The position numbers and the translations under genes are program-made. Below are positions 38,934-48,239 of a DNA stretch of 64,000 nucleotides, piece by piece (position 1 is the first letter of the stretch; each line of letters begins with the position of its first letter). This DNA comes from Candidatus Muproteobacteria bacterium (GTDB lineage: Bacteria; Pseudomonadota; Gammaproteobacteria; Acidiferrobacterales; SPGG2), in the NCBI GenBank assembly GCA_003251795.1, contig QKEI01000117.1:1-64000 (forward strand), written 5' to 3'. The notes beneath the pieces were generated by a model that was not told where the DNA came from, did no database searches, and worked only from the letters and a program-made list of their open reading frames with translations.

Positions 38934-39563
38934 ATGTCCCGCAATCAAGGCAAGAAGCAGGTACAAGTCGTGAAGCAGCGGACCGCTGAGGTTACACGCG
39001 GCACCAAGGAAACGCAGATTACGGTATCCGTCAATCTCGATGGTACCGGCGCGGTGAAACTCGAAACCGGCATGCCTTTTCTCGAGCACATGTTGGAGCA
39101 GGTGGCGCGTCACGGCCTGGTCGATCTGACGATCAAGGCCAAGGGTGATCTCGAAGTGGACGCGCATCACACGGTCGAGGACATAGGTATCGTGCTCGGG
39201 CAAGCGCTGGTCAAGGCGCTCGGCGACAAGAAAGGTATCCGTCGTTACGGCCACGCCTACGTACCGCTGGACGAGGCCTTAAGTCGGGTGGTGATTGATT
39301 TTTCGGGACGTCCTGGGCTTGAGTACCGGGTGGAGTTCCCTCGCGCGCGGGTGGCACAGTTCGACGTCGACCTGATTCATGAGTTCTTCCATGGTTTCTG
39401 TAACCACGCTCAGGTGACATTGCATATCGATAACCTGCGTGGCAACAACTCGCATCATGTTGCCGAGACCATCTTCAAGGCATTTGGTCGTGCGCTGCGT
39501 ATGGGTCTGGAGCACGATCCACGCATGGGCGGCGTGATACCTTCGTCAAAGGGTACTCTCTAG
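38934..39563 (+). CDS. hisB: Imidazoleglycerol-phosphate dehydratase (monofunctional)
   Basis: Manganese enzyme, 209 aa, that dehydrates IGP. The metal-binding histidine motifs are [12 protein letters not shown] and [18 protein letters not shown]. It lacks the N-terminal histidinol-phosphate phosphatase domain found in E. coli HisB, so that activity must come from elsewhere. A GTG at 38970 would give a start closer to many orthologues. Confidence 0.95.
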   Translation: MSRNQGKKQVQVVKQRTAEVTRGTKETQITVSVNLDGTGAVKLETGMPFLEHMLEQVARHGLVDLTIKAKGDLEVDAHHTVEDIGIVLGQALVKALGDKKGIRRYGHAYVPLDEALSRVVIDFSGRPGLEYRVEFPRARVAQFDVDLIHEFFHGFCNHAQVTLHIDNLRGNNSHHVAETIFKAFGRALRMGLEHDPRMGGVIPSSKGTL

Positions 39564-39648
39564 CGACGACGTTGCGCGCCCGCGCGGGTACGGCTTCCCC
39601 TAACGGCGTTTTCCTGCGTCGTATGCATCGGCATCCTGATCGGCGGAC

Positions 39649-40299
39649 ATGAAACACATCGCAGTGATCGATTACGGCATGGGCAATCTGCGCTCGGTGA
39701 GTAGAGCCATCGAGCACGTTGCGCCCTCGACTCGGGTTGTGGTCACGTCCCACCCGGAGGAAATCCGCCGCAGCGACAGCGTGGTCTTTCCTGGACAAGG
39801 CGCCATGGGTAGCTGTCTAGTGGCGCTGGACTCACACGGGTTGCGCGAGGTGCTGCTCGAGGCGGTTCGCGAGAAACCCTTCCTTGGCATCTGCCTCGGT
39901 CTGGAGGCATTGTTTGGGTTCAGTGAAGAAGACGGGGGTATGGCCGGGCTTGGATTACTTCCTGGTCGGGTGAGGTTGTTCCCACCTGAGCGCATGCGTG
40001 ATGCTGCAAGTGGGGGTGCGCTCAAGGTACCGCATATGGGCTGGAACCAGGTCCACCAGCTGCGCGCACACATATTGTGGCGTGGAATCCCACAGGATGC
40101 ACGCTTCTACTTCGTGCACAGTTACTATGTGGAGTGTGGCGACGCCCGTTATGCTGTCGGCTCAACCGACTACGGTGTGAGTTTCACGTCCGCCGCGGCA
40201 CGCGAAAATCTTTTTGCCCTGCAATGCCATCCGGAGAAGAGCGCGCATATCGGCCTGCAACTGCTGCGCAACTTCGTCAATTGGGACGGGACCGACTAG
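39649..40299 (+). CDS. hisH: Imidazole glycerol phosphate synthase glutaminase subunit
   Basis: Glutaminase of the HisFH complex, 216 aa, that feeds ammonia to HisF. The nucleophile is the cysteine in LGICLGLEALF, and the His/Glu pair lies in ALQCHPEKSAHIG. The N-terminus IAVIDYGMGNLRSV is typical. It is separated from hisB by 85 nt and from hisA by 20 nt. Confidence 0.97.
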   Translation: MKHIAVIDYGMGNLRSVSRAIEHVAPSTRVVVTSHPEEIRRSDSVVFPGQGAMGSCLVALDSHGLREVLLEAVREKPFLGICLGLEALFGFSEEDGGMAGLGLLPGRVRLFPPERMRDAASGGALKVPHMGWNQVHQLRAHILWRGIPQDARFYFVHSYYVECGDARYAVGSTDYGVSFTSAAARENLFALQCHPEKSAHIGLQLLRNFVNWDGTD

Positions 40300-40319
40300 G
40301 TCCATCCACGGAGTAGGTG

Positions 40320-41063
40320 ATGTTGGTCATTCCCGCCATCGATCTAAAGTCCGGCAAGTGCGTGCGTTTGCGTCAGGGGCGCATGGATGAAGAAACGGTA
40401 TTCTCGCAAGACCCGGTAGCCATGGCCGGCCGCTGGGTTGCCGCCGGAGCGCGACGTTTGCATATCGTCGATCTCGATGGGGCGCGTGCAGGTAAACCGG
40501 TTAATGTGGCATTTATCGAGGCGATCGCTCGGCGCTATCCGCGACTGCCGATCCAAGCAGGCGGCGGCATCCGCGATATGTCGACCATAGCGGCCTACCT
40601 CGGCGCCGGGGTGAGCTACGTCATCCTCGGTACCAAGGCCGTTACGACCCCGCAGTTCGTGCATGAGGCGTGCGCCCAGTTTCAAGGTCATGTTATCGTT
40701 GGTTTGGACGCCAGAGATGGCAAGGTGGCTACCGAGGGTTGGTCCAAGCAATCGGCGTACGATGCGGTTGAGCTTGGCAAACGCTTTGAAGATGACGGCG
40801 TCGTTGCTGTCGTCTATACCGATATTGGTCGTGACGGCATGTTGACCGGGGTCAATGTTGAGGCGACTGCGCGACTCGCGCGCGCCATATCGGTACCGGT
40901 GATCGCATCTGGCGGTATTAGTAACTTGGATGATATACGCAGGCTCTGTGAAGTCGCTGATGCCGGTATCGTTGGCGCCATTACCGGGCGTGCGATCTAC
41001 GAGGGCACGCTCGACCTTGCGCAAGCGCAACAACTGGCAGATGAGCTAAGCGCAGAGAACTGA
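40320..41063 (+). CDS. hisA: ProFAR isomerase
   Basis: TIM-barrel Amadori isomerase, 247 aa, converting ProFAR to PRFAR. The catalytic aspartates are in [16 protein letters not shown] and [18 protein letters not shown] 40320 follows CGGAG at good spacing; the preceding GTG 40317 adds one residue. hisF starts 8 nt after the stop. Confidence 0.97.
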   Translation: MLVIPAIDLKSGKCVRLRQGRMDEETVFSQDPVAMAGRWVAAGARRLHIVDLDGARAGKPVNVAFIEAIARRYPRLPIQAGGGIRDMSTIAAYLGAGVSYVILGTKAVTTPQFVHEACAQFQGHVIVGLDARDGKVATEGWSKQSAYDAVELGKRFEDDGVVAVVYTDIGRDGMLTGVNVEATARLARAISVPVIASGGISNLDDIRRLCEVADAGIVGAITGRAIYEGTLDLAQAQQLADELSAEN

Positions 41064-41071
41064 GCATTAGT

Positions 41072-41842
41072 ATGGGCCTGGCGAAGCGAATCATTCCGTG
41101 TCTCGATGTGGACAACGGCCGTGTGGTGAAGGGTGTGCGTTTCGTCGATATACGTGATGCTGGCGACCCGGTGGAGGTTGCGGGCCGCTACTATGAACAA
41201 GGCGCGGACGAAATCACCTTTCTCGACATCACCGCCAGCTCCGACAACCGCGATACCATGGTGCATGTGGTCGAGGCCGTCGCTGGTGAGGTCTTTATTC
41301 CCCTGACAGTGGGCGGCGGCATCCGCAGCGTCATCGACGTACGGCGTATGCTCAACGCTGGCGCTGACAAGGTGTCGATCAATACCGCTGCGGTCAGTGA
41401 TCCGGATCTGGTCAAACGTGCCTCCGATCACTTCGGTGATCAGTGCATTGTGGTGGCCATCGATGCCAAGCAGGCTGAGTACGGTGACGCACCGCGCTGG
41501 GAGGTGTACACGCATGGCGGGCGTAAGCCTACGGGTATCGATGCGGTGGAGTGGGCGCGCAAAATGGCTGATTTCGGAGCCGGCGAGATCCTGCTGACGA
41601 GCATGGACCGTGATGGCACGCGCGACGGTTTCGATCTGGCATTGACCAAGGCAGTTTGTGATGCGGTCCCCGTGCCGGTGATCGCCTCCGGTGGCGTCGG
41701 TAATCTCGATCATCTGGTCGAAGGCATCCTGCAGGGGCATGCCGATGCGGTGCTGGCGGCAAGCATCTTCCATTACGGCGAGTACAGCGTAGCACAGGCC
41801 AAACAGCGCATGGACGAACGCGGGATCGAGGTGCGTTTGTGA
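41072..41842 (+). CDS. hisF: Imidazole glycerol phosphate synthase cyclase subunit
   Basis: TIM-barrel cyclase, 256 aa, making IGP and AICAR from PRFAR and the ammonia from HisH. The catalytic aspartates are in [17 protein letters not shown] and VVAIDAKQ. It overlaps hisI by 4 nt. A 285-codon open frame on the opposite strand is a coding shadow. Confidence 0.98.
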   Translation: MGLAKRIIPCLDVDNGRVVKGVRFVDIRDAGDPVEVAGRYYEQGADEITFLDITASSDNRDTMVHVVEAVAGEVFIPLTVGGGIRSVIDVRRMLNAGADKVSINTAAVSDPDLVKRASDHFGDQCIVVAIDAKQAEYGDAPRWEVYTHGGRKPTGIDAVEWARKMADFGAGEILLTSMDRDGTRDGFDLALTKAVCDAVPVPVIASGGVGNLDHLVEGILQGHADAVLAASIFHYGEYSVAQAKQRMDERGIEVRL

Positions 41843-42246
41843 GTGATGTGACAATGTCTGAATCCTTACTTGGTGCGATCAATTGGAACGCTGACGGGCT
41901 CATCCCGGTAGTGGCTCAGGAGCAGAAGAGCGGTCGCGTGCTGATGCTAGCGTGGATGAATCGCGAGGCAATGGCCGCGACAATCCGTGAGGGCTACGCG
42001 ATCTATTGGTCGCGCTCGCGGCGAAGGTTGTGGCGCAAGGGTGAAGAGTCCGGACACATCCAGCGGGTACGGGAGATCCGGCTTGATTGCGACAATGACA
42101 CGCTGCTGCTCATTGTCGAGCAGGTCGGCGGTATCGCCTGTCATACCGGACGAGAGAGTTGCTTCTTTCAGCGACTACAAGACGATCGCTGGGTGGCGGT
42201 TGAGCCGGCACTGAAGAGTCCAGAGGAAATATACGGCAAGCGTTGA
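41839..42246 (+). CDS. hisI: Phosphoribosyl-AMP cyclohydrolase
   Basis: Zinc enzyme, 135 aa, opening the adenine ring of PR-AMP. Conserved segments are [24 protein letters not shown] and the cysteine-rich [20 protein letters not shown]. In E. coli this is fused to HisE; here they are separate genes. GTG 41839 overlaps hisF. Confidence 0.96.
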   Translation: MSDVTMSESLLGAINWNADGLIPVVAQEQKSGRVLMLAWMNREAMAATIREGYAIYWSRSRRRLWRKGEESGHIQRVREIRLDCDNDTLLLIVEQVGGIACHTGRESCFFQRLQDDRWVAVEPALKSPEEIYGKR

Positions 42247-42268
42247 CGTTATCCGGAGCCCCATCCCA

Positions 42269-42592
42269 GTGTCCGATATTCTCGCGAAGCTAGCGAAGAT
42301 TCTTGAGCAACGCAAACAAGCGCAGCCCGACTCGTCCTATGTGGCACGCCTATATGACGAGGGGGTCGACGCGATTCTCAAGAAGATCGGCGAAGAATCA
42401 ACCGAGTTGATCGTTGCCGCCAAATCCGGCAGCGCCAATGAGGTGGTACACGAAACGGCGGATCTCTGGTTCCATACCTTGGTGCTGCTGGCAAGCCAAG
42501 GGCTCACGGCTGATGATGTCTTACATGAGCTCGAACGGCGTTTCGGTGTCTCTGGTTTGGACGAAAAAGCGCGTCGCGGCAGCCCAAAGTAG
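42269..42592 (+). CDS. hisE: Phosphoribosyl-ATP pyrophosphatase
   Basis: MazG-like pyrophosphatase, 107 aa, acting just before HisI. It has [21 protein letters not shown] (EExxE-type metal helix) and [15 protein letters not shown]. It starts 22 nt after hisI and ends the nine-gene his run. The 96-nt gap to tatA shows no clear terminator. Confidence 0.95.
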   Translation: MSDILAKLAKILEQRKQAQPDSSYVARLYDEGVDAILKKIGEESTELIVAAKSGSANEVVHETADLWFHTLVLLASQGLTADDVLHELERRFGVSGLDEKARRGSPK

Positions 42593-42688
42593 AAGGCTGG
42601 GCGGGCGTTATGTAAGATACAGGCCATCATAACCGTGTAGTAATTTTGCAGTTAACGTACACCCCCTGGGGTTACGACGGAGGCGGAG

Positions 42689-42922
42689 ATGGGCGGTATA
42701 AGCATCTGGCAGTTACTGATTATCTTATTAATAGTGATCCTGGTCTTCGGCGCGAAGAAGATCCGTGGTCTCGGCGGAGACGTGGGCGCCGCCATCAAGA
42801 ACTTCAAGCAGGCGGTTAAGGAGGGCGGTGAAGAAGACGGGGAAGACAGCCCAAAGAGCGACACCAAGACCGGCGAGGTAATCGAAGGAGAGGTCACGGC
42901 CAAGAAGAAGCAGAAGGCGTGA
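42689..42922 (+). CDS. tatA: Sec-independent translocase TatA
   Basis: TatA, 77 aa, forms the pore-lining assembly for folded protein export. One N-terminal membrane helix ([15 protein letters not shown]) is followed by the hinge and amphipathic helix [22 protein letters not shown] and an acidic/basic tail. It starts 96 nt after hisE, and tatB follows after 30 nt. Confidence 0.95.
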   Translation: MGGISIWQLLIILLIVILVFGAKKIRGLGGDVGAAIKNFKQAVKEGGEEDGEDSPKSDTKTGEVIEGEVTAKKKQKA

Positions 42923-42952
42923 GCAGCTTCGTGACGACGCGACCTTGCAACC

Positions 42953-43384
42953 ATGTTCGATATCGGCATCTGGGAGCTGGCGTTAATCGCGCTGTTGGCC
43001 CTTATTGTGCTCGGGCCGAAGCGGTTACCCGAGGTCGCGCGCATGGCGGGCAAATGGCTCGGCACGGTGCGGCGCTTCGTCGCCAGCGTGAAGGAGGATT
43101 TTGATCAGGAGTTAAAGAGCGAAGAACTCAGCGAGCTGCGCAAGCTAAAGCAAGAGCTAAGCGAGACTCGCGACCTCATCCAGCGCTCTTCGAACGAGAC
43201 GCTCGATCATCTGCAGCACGATCTCGATGTCGAGCCTGCGAGCACGACCGTCGAGCAGCGATCGGAACGCAAGCCCGCAGCCCGCACGCGCGCTAGCAAG
43301 TCGACAAAACGCGCGGCCGCCAAGACGCGTACGAAGAAACCCGCGTCAAGAAAGAAACATGCCAGAGCACGACGAACACGATAG
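42953..43384 (+). CDS. tatB: Sec-independent translocase TatB
   Basis: TatB, 143 aa, works with TatC as the twin-arginine signal receptor. It starts with [30 protein letters not shown], a single helix and hinge, then an amphipathic helix and a long lysine/arginine-rich tail (residues about 95-143). The 3' end overlaps tatC by 26 nt. Confidence 0.94.
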   Translation: MFDIGIWELALIALLALIVLGPKRLPEVARMAGKWLGTVRRFVASVKEDFDQELKSEELSELRKLKQELSETRDLIQRSSNETLDHLQHDLDVEPASTTVEQRSERKPAARTRASKSTKRAAAKTRTKKPASRKKHARARRTR

Positions 43385-44216
43385 CGTCGAGGGCACGTTT
43401 CTCTCGCACTTAGTGGAACTGCGCAACCGCGCTATCTACGCAGTAGCTGTGGTGCTCGGTGTGTTTACTGCGCTGGTGTATTTCGCGCGCGACATCTATG
43501 TCATCGTCGCGCGACCGCTAATGGCGGTTTTGCCCGAGGACAGCAGCATGATAGCCACCGAGCCGGCGGCGCCGTTTTTTATCCCCATCAAGCTGACCTT
43601 CGCCGTAGCGGTCGTGATCGCGCTGCCATATGTGCTTTACCAGCTGTGGGCATTCGTGGCGCCTGGGCTTTATAAGCACGAGCGTAGGCTGGTAGTACCA
43701 TTGCTGGTTTCAAGCACGTTGCTCTTCTACTTGGGCATGGCGTTCGCCTATTTCGTCGTGTTCCCCATTGCCTTCGGTTTCTTCACCCGTTATGCGCCCG
43801 AGGGCGTGCTCGTCATGACCGATATCGGCGCGTACTTGAATTTTGTGCTGCGCCTGTTCTTTGTCTTTGGCATTGCCTTCGAGGTACCCATCGCCATCAT
43901 CTTGCTTACCCGCATGGGCGTGCTCGACCCTGATGCGCTTGCCAAACAACGGCCGTACATTCTGATCGGGGTCTTTATAGTAGCGATGCTGCTAACGCCA
44001 CCGGACGTTTTTTCGCAGACGCTGCTGGCCATACCGATGTTACTGCTGTTCGAGATCGGCATCTTTTTTGCCCGCCGCATGCGGCCCATGGAAACCACGG
44101 AAGACGAAGTCGAGCCGGGTATGGATGCCTCGCTTGGCCGGGACGGCGGGACTGCAGCGGCTGGCGTCAAGGGCGGTGCTAGCAAGGCTACGCGCCGCCG
44201 ATCCAAGCGGCGCTGA
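43359..44216 (+). CDS. tatC: Sec-independent translocase TatC
   Basis: TatC, 285 aa, is the six-helix core receptor for twin-arginine signals. Conserved parts are the N-terminal [11 protein letters not shown] and the [17 protein letters not shown] segment in helix 4-5 ([18 protein letters not shown]). The C-terminal tail is long and basic. ATG 43359 overlaps tatB by 26 nt; a frame opening at 43227 is inside tatB. Confidence 0.95.
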   Translation: MPEHDEHDSVEGTFLSHLVELRNRAIYAVAVVLGVFTALVYFARDIYVIVARPLMAVLPEDSSMIATEPAAPFFIPIKLTFAVAVVIALPYVLYQLWAFVAPGLYKHERRLVVPLLVSSTLLFYLGMAFAYFVVFPIAFGFFTRYAPEGVLVMTDIGAYLNFVLRLFFVFGIAFEVPIAIILLTRMGVLDPDALAKQRPYILIGVFIVAMLLTPPDVFSQTLLAIPMLLLFEIGIFFARRMRPMETTEDEVEPGMDASLGRDGGTAAAGVKGGASKATRRRSKRR

Positions 44217-44414
44217 CTTCAACCGTTGTGTATCGGCTATGGCGCACAGGTGGCTTACCGCTAAAGCTCGGCGCACACGTCACTAACCCCCACTGGTATC
44301 TATCGGCGGTACAAGCGACTCGGTAGTGTGTCTGCGGGCAGATTTTACCGGGACCTTCCCGGGGGCAGCGCGTTAAACGGCGTGCAGGGGTGATGTATCG
44401 CTTGGTGTTTGATG
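44217..44414. other. Gene-free stretch between tatC and the petABC promoter
   Basis: About 200 nt with no credible gene. A small hairpin (CCGGGA/TCCCGG near 44348-44362) has no T-run after it, so I do not call it a terminator. No tRNA was recognised. Confidence 0.6.
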
Positions 44415-44420
44415 TATAAT
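44415..44420 (+). promoter_or_regulatory. Likely -10 box of the petABC promoter
   Basis: A consensus TATAAT lies 97 nt before petA, preceded directly by TG. The -35 region is not close to TTGACA at 16-18 nt spacing, so it is called on the -10 box alone. Confidence 0.45.
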
Positions 44421-44467
44421 GCCGCCGCGCTTTTTCGCATCAAAATCGTTTTATACCCGAACTAGCT

Positions 44468-44488
44468 CTGCCGCCTAGCATGCGGCAG
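44468..44488 (+). promoter_or_regulatory. Perfect 7-bp hairpin in the petABC leader
   Basis: CTGCCGC, a 7-nt loop and GCGGCAG lie 28 nt before the petA start and about 45 nt after the likely transcription start. There is no T-run, so it may be an mRNA-stability or translation element and not a terminator (inference). Confidence 0.5.
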
Positions 44489-44516
44489 GTGAGGCGTATG
44501 TTTCCTGGGAGAGCCC

Positions 44517-45113
44517 GTGAGTGCCGAGAGCGTTAACCGGAAGCGACGACGTTTATTGCTCGTGACTACCGGCCTCGGCGCCGTCGGAGGACTATTTACC
44601 GCGTTTCCCTTCGTGATGAGCATGACTCCGAGCGCACGCGCACGCGCGATGGGCGCCCCGGTGACGGTGGATATAAGCAAGCTCGAACCGGGACAGCGGC
44701 TGGTAGTGGAATGGCGTGGTAAGCCGGTATGGATAGTGCGGCGCACGCAGGCGATGCTCGATGGCCTGCCGAAGATAGACAACGAGCTGGCCGACCCAAA
44801 ATCGGAGGTGAACCAACAGCCAGTCTATGCGCAGAACGAATGGCGATCCATTAAGCCTTCAATCCTGGTACTGGTGGGGATCTGTACTCATCTAGGGTGC
44901 TCGCCGCTGCCGAAGCTCGAAGTGGGTCCGGCATCGGGGCTTGGGGCCGACTGGCCGGGCGGCTTTTTCTGTCCGTGCCATGGCTCGAAATTTGACCTTG
45001 CTGGGCGTGTATTCAAGGATGTGCCGGCGCCGTCCAACCTGGTGGTACCGCAATACGGATTTCTGAGTGACACGCGCATCATCATCGGTGTCCACAGGGA
45101 GGGGGCCGCATGA
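44517..45113 (+). CDS. petA: Ubiquinol-cytochrome c reductase iron-sulfur subunit (Rieske)
   Basis: Rieske subunit of the cytochrome bc1 complex, 198 aa. The cluster motifs are CTHLGC (123-128) and CPCHGS (152-157). The N-terminus has a twin-arginine-type stretch (RKRRRLLLV, residues 8-16) before a hydrophobic anchor, as expected for a Tat-exported Rieske protein; tatABC lies just upstream. GTG 44517 follows GGGAGAG. It overlaps petB by 4 nt. Confidence 0.96.
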   Translation: MSAESVNRKRRRLLLVTTGLGAVGGLFTAFPFVMSMTPSARARAMGAPVTVDISKLEPGQRLVVEWRGKPVWIVRRTQAMLDGLPKIDNELADPKSEVNQQPVYAQNEWRSIKPSILVLVGICTHLGCSPLPKLEVGPASGLGADWPGGFFCPCHGSKFDLAGRVFKDVPAPSNLVVPQYGFLSDTRIIIGVHREGAA

Positions 45114-46342
45114 TGCAGAAAGTGTTGGCCTGGATCGATGTACGCTTTCCGCTCACCAAGGTGTGGGAAGAGCATCTGGCCAAGTATTATGCGCCCAGGA
45201 ACTTCAACTTCTGGTATTACTTCGGCTCGCTGGCACTGTTGGTGCTGGTGATCCAAATCATCACTGGTATCGTGCTGGCTATGCACTATAAGCCGGATGC
45301 AAGACTGGCATTCGCCTCTGTCGAGTACATTATGCGCGACGTACCGTGGGGCTGGTTAATGCGCTACCTGCACTCCACCGGCGCCTCGGCATTCTTCGTC
45401 GTTGTGTACCTGCACATGTTTCGTGGCCTGTTGTACGGTTCGCATCGTAACCCGCGCGAGCTCATTTGGATAATCGGTATGTTGATCTTCATCGCGCTCA
45501 TGGCAGAGTCGTTTATGGGTTACCTCTTGCCGTGGGGGAACATGTCCTACTGGGGGGCACAGGTCATCATTTCGCTGTTCGATGCTATTCCTTTAATAGG
45601 CCCGACGCTCGCCGAATGGATCCGTGGTGACTTCGTGGTCTCTGATGCGACGCTCAATCGATTCTTCTCTTTGCACGTGGCCGCTGTCCCGCTTGCCCTA
45701 GTAGGACTGGTGTACGTGCACATCGTCGCCCTGCACAAAGTGGGCTCGAACAATCCCGATGGCATAGACATCAAGAAACACAAGGGAGCGGATGGCGTGC
45801 CGCTCGATGGCATACCCTTTCACCCTTATTACACGGTCAAAGACATGGTCGGCGTAACCGTATTTCTTATGCTGTTTGCCGCGGTCATATTTTTTGCCCC
45901 GGAAATGGGTGGTTGGTTCCTGGAGCACGATAACTTTGTACCAGCGAATATTTTGCAAACACCACCGGAGATCAAGCCGTTGTGGTATTTCACGCCTTAT
46001 TATTCGATTCTTCGTGCGAACACGGTCAATTTTTTGTGGATCCCAGCCAAGCTCTGGGGTGTGTTCTTTATGGGGTTGTCGCTGGTGCTGTTCTTTTTCT
46101 TACCGTGGCTCGATCGCTCGCCGGTCAAGTCTATTCGTTACCGTGGATGGATTTTCAAGACGGCGCTGACCGTTTTTGCCATTAGTTTCGTTACTCTGGG
46201 CTATGTCGGCACTAAGCCTCCCGAAGGTTTATACAAAACGCTGGCGCAGGTCTGTACCGTGCTTTATTTCGCCTTTTTCTTTTTGATGCCTTGGTATACG
46301 AGGATCGACAAGATCAAGCCCGTACCAGACAGGGTGACGTGA
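45110..46342 (+). CDS. petB: Cytochrome b of the bc1 complex
   Basis: Membrane cytochrome b, 410 aa, with two b hemes and both quinone sites. The heme ligands are His88/His189 and His102/His204. The second pair of histidines on helix D is 15 residues apart, as in beta/gamma-proteobacterial and b6-type proteins. The Qo-site motif, PEWY in many organisms, reads PLWY at 290-293. About eight membrane helices; the b6 and subunit IV parts form one chain. It abuts petC directly. Confidence 0.97.
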   Translation: MMQKVLAWIDVRFPLTKVWEEHLAKYYAPRNFNFWYYFGSLALLVLVIQIITGIVLAMHYKPDARLAFASVEYIMRDVPWGWLMRYLHSTGASAFFVVVYLHMFRGLLYGSHRNPRELIWIIGMLIFIALMAESFMGYLLPWGNMSYWGAQVIISLFDAIPLIGPTLAEWIRGDFVVSDATLNRFFSLHVAAVPLALVGLVYVHIVALHKVGSNNPDGIDIKKHKGADGVPLDGIPFHPYYTVKDMVGVTVFLMLFAAVIFFAPEMGGWFLEHDNFVPANILQTPPEIKPLWYFTPYYSILRANTVNFLWIPAKLWGVFFMGLSLVLFFFLPWLDRSPVKSIRYRGWIFKTALTVFAISFVTLGYVGTKPPEGLYKTLAQVCTVLYFAFFFLMPWYTRIDKIKPVPDRVT

Positions 46343-47074
46343 GTGAAGAGTGTCTTCTTGTTGTTCATACTAGCACTGATACCGACGTCGGTGCTTGCAA
46401 CCGAAGCGTCTGGTATCAAGCTCGAACCGGTACAGATAGACGTCAACGACAGGGCCTCATTGCAGCGGGGTGCCAGGCTGTTCGTCAACTATTGTCTGTC
46501 TTGTCATAGCGCGGCCTACATGCGTTACAACCGCATGGGACAAGACCTAGGCATTAGCAACGAAATGGTGGAGCAGAACCTGATGTTTGCTGCCGATAAA
46601 GTAGGTGAGCTGATGACAGTTAGCATGCCGGCCAAGGACGCCAAGAAGTGGTTTGGCACCCCACCGCCGGATCTGACAGTGATCAGCCGTGCTCGCGGAC
46701 CGCAATGGATCTACAATTATCTGCGCAGCTTCTACCGAGAAGAGAAGTGGCCTGGCCGCTGGAATAACGCGGTATTCCCCAACGTTGCTATGCCGCACGT
46801 GCTTTACGGACTGCAAGGGACTCAGCGCGCTGTGTTTGAGACTAGGGAGGATGGGACAAAGGTCATAGCTAAGTTCGAGATGCAGCAGCCAGGCACCATG
46901 GACAAAGCTGAGTACGATGCTGCCGTGCGCGACTTGACTAATTTTTTAGTCTACTTGGGTGAGCCCGCGAAGCTGGTACGCTATCACCTTGGCTTATATG
47001 TCTTAGCCTTCCTCGTCATATTTTTCGTATTTGTTTATCTTCTAAAGAAAGAATACTGGAAGGACGTGCACTAA
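46343..47074 (+). CDS. petC: Cytochrome c1
   Basis: Cytochrome c1, 243 aa, takes electrons from the Rieske subunit. It has a cleavable signal (residues 1-19, ending LAT), the heme motif CLSCH at 51-55, and a C-terminal membrane anchor (LGLYVLAFLVIFFVFVYLL) with a basic end. It starts at GTG 46343, directly after the petB stop. A weak GC hairpin follows at 47101-47116. Confidence 0.96.
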   Translation: MKSVFLLFILALIPTSVLATEASGIKLEPVQIDVNDRASLQRGARLFVNYCLSCHSAAYMRYNRMGQDLGISNEMVEQNLMFAADKVGELMTVSMPAKDAKKWFGTPPPDLTVISRARGPQWIYNYLRSFYREEKWPGRWNNAVFPNVAMPHVLYGLQGTQRAVFETREDGTKVIAKFEMQQPGTMDKAEYDAAVRDLTNFLVYLGEPAKLVRYHLGLYVLAFLVIFFVFVYLLKKEYWKDVH

Positions 47075-47150
47075 CGGGTGTTATTTGCTAGTCAAAACAG
47101 GGGGCCTTCGCGCCCCTTTGCTACTTGAGCCCGTACTGGAGAAGCGTTTA

Positions 47151-47783
47151 ATGGCATCGCCTGTCAACCGTAAACCGATTATGACGTTGTACTCGGGGAT
47201 AAACGATCCCTATAGCCACTGCACACGCATTGTGCTTTTTGAAAAGGATGTCGAATGCCGCATCGTCGAGGTGGATCCGAACAAGAAGCCGCGAGAGCTG
47301 GCTGACCTCAATCCGTACAACCAAGTACCGACCATCGTCGACCGTGACCTCGTGCTCTATGACTCTTTGATCATCAATGAGTACCTCGATGAGCGATTGC
47401 CGCATCCTCCGTTAATGCCAGTAGACCCGGTGTCGCGGGGACGCGCGCGGCTCATGCTTATGAGGTTCAACCAGGATTGGTATACGCTGCTGCCCACGCT
47501 GACAGGAGGCGAGCGTCGTGCCGCCACACGTGCACGTAACACGATACGCGACGGGCTTACGGTGATCTCACAGATCTTCAAGGAGCAGCCGTTCGTCCTA
47601 GGCGAAGAATTCTCGTTGGTCGATTGCTCGCTCGCACCGATCTTGTGGCGCCTGGATTTCTACGGCATCAACTTGCCGCGACAGGCGAAGGCGATCTTGG
47701 ATTATGCCGAGCGCGTGTTTGCGCGCAAATCTTTTCAGCAGAGCCTGACTGAAACCGAGACTGAGCTAAACGCCAAGAAGTGA
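47151..47783 (+). CDS. sspA: Stringent starvation protein A
   Basis: SspA, 210 aa, is a glutathione-transferase-fold protein that binds RNA polymerase and modulates sigma-70 transcription in stationary phase. The thioredoxin-like N-domain (MTLYSGINDPYSHCTRIVL) and the LNPYNQVPTIVDRDLVLYDS segment are conserved. ATG 47151 fits the family; the frame opens upstream at 47085. It lies directly before sspB, as in E. coli. Confidence 0.95.
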   Translation: MASPVNRKPIMTLYSGINDPYSHCTRIVLFEKDVECRIVEVDPNKKPRELADLNPYNQVPTIVDRDLVLYDSLIINEYLDERLPHPPLMPVDPVSRGRARLMLMRFNQDWYTLLPTLTGGERRAATRARNTIRDGLTVISQIFKEQPFVLGEEFSLVDCSLAPILWRLDFYGINLPRQAKAILDYAERVFARKSFQQSLTETETELNAKK

Positions 47784-47803
47784 CATCGCAGCTTGGGCGA
47801 CTA

Positions 47804-48202
47804 ATGACGCCGATTAAGCCCTTTTTGATCGACGCGGTACGCAATTGGGCGGTTGATAATGGTCTGACGCCGCAGCTTGTCGTGGATGCAAGCTTGCCAA
47901 GTGTCAACGTGCCGCGCGACTTTGTCGATAACGACCGTATCGTGCTCAACGTGCACCCGCGTGCCGTCCACGGCTACGGCCTGAATGGCGATTGTCTGGT
48001 GTTTTCAGCAAGATTCGCCGGCCACAGTCGGACCTTGGAGATTCCGCTGACGGCGGTGCGCGCTGTTTATGCGCGTGAAAACGGTCAGGGCGTATCTTTT
48101 CCCGACGACCCGAGGAAAACAAGCAGCTTGGCCGACGAAACACCAACCGATCCCGACTGCCCACCGCCAGGAAGTGGACCACGCCTACGCATCGTCAAAT
48201 GA
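47804..48202 (+). CDS. sspB: ClpXP adaptor SspB
   Basis: SspB brings ssrA-tagged proteins to ClpXP. The 132-aa protein has the N-terminal [18 protein letters not shown] domain and a flexible tail ending in PRLRIVK, matching the ClpX-binding tail (LRVVK in E. coli). ATG 47804 is chosen over GTG 47780. It lies 20 nt after sspA, suggesting a coupled pair. Confidence 0.95.
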   Translation: MTPIKPFLIDAVRNWAVDNGLTPQLVVDASLPSVNVPRDFVDNDRIVLNVHPRAVHGYGLNGDCLVFSARFAGHSRTLEIPLTAVRAVYARENGQGVSFPDDPRKTSSLADETPTDPDCPPPGSGPRLRIVK

Positions 48203-48239
48203 CCAGGCCGCCTTTGCTCTGTCTCCCAAGGGGGTGATC

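Noticed and set aside
40997-41854. 285-codon minus-strand frame opposite hisF
   Set aside because: Composition mirrors the third-position bias of hisF; no protein motifs and no start signal. Treated as a shadow, as are the frames opposite hisA (40344-41033), murA (34598-35278) and yhdP (16413-17791).
44348-44362. CCGGGA/TCCCGG stem after tatC as terminator
   Set aside because: No U-tract follows; stem is short.
47101-47120. GC hairpin after petC as terminator
   Set aside because: Only a 5-bp stem with a TTTG run; too weak to call, and it may allow read-through into sspA.
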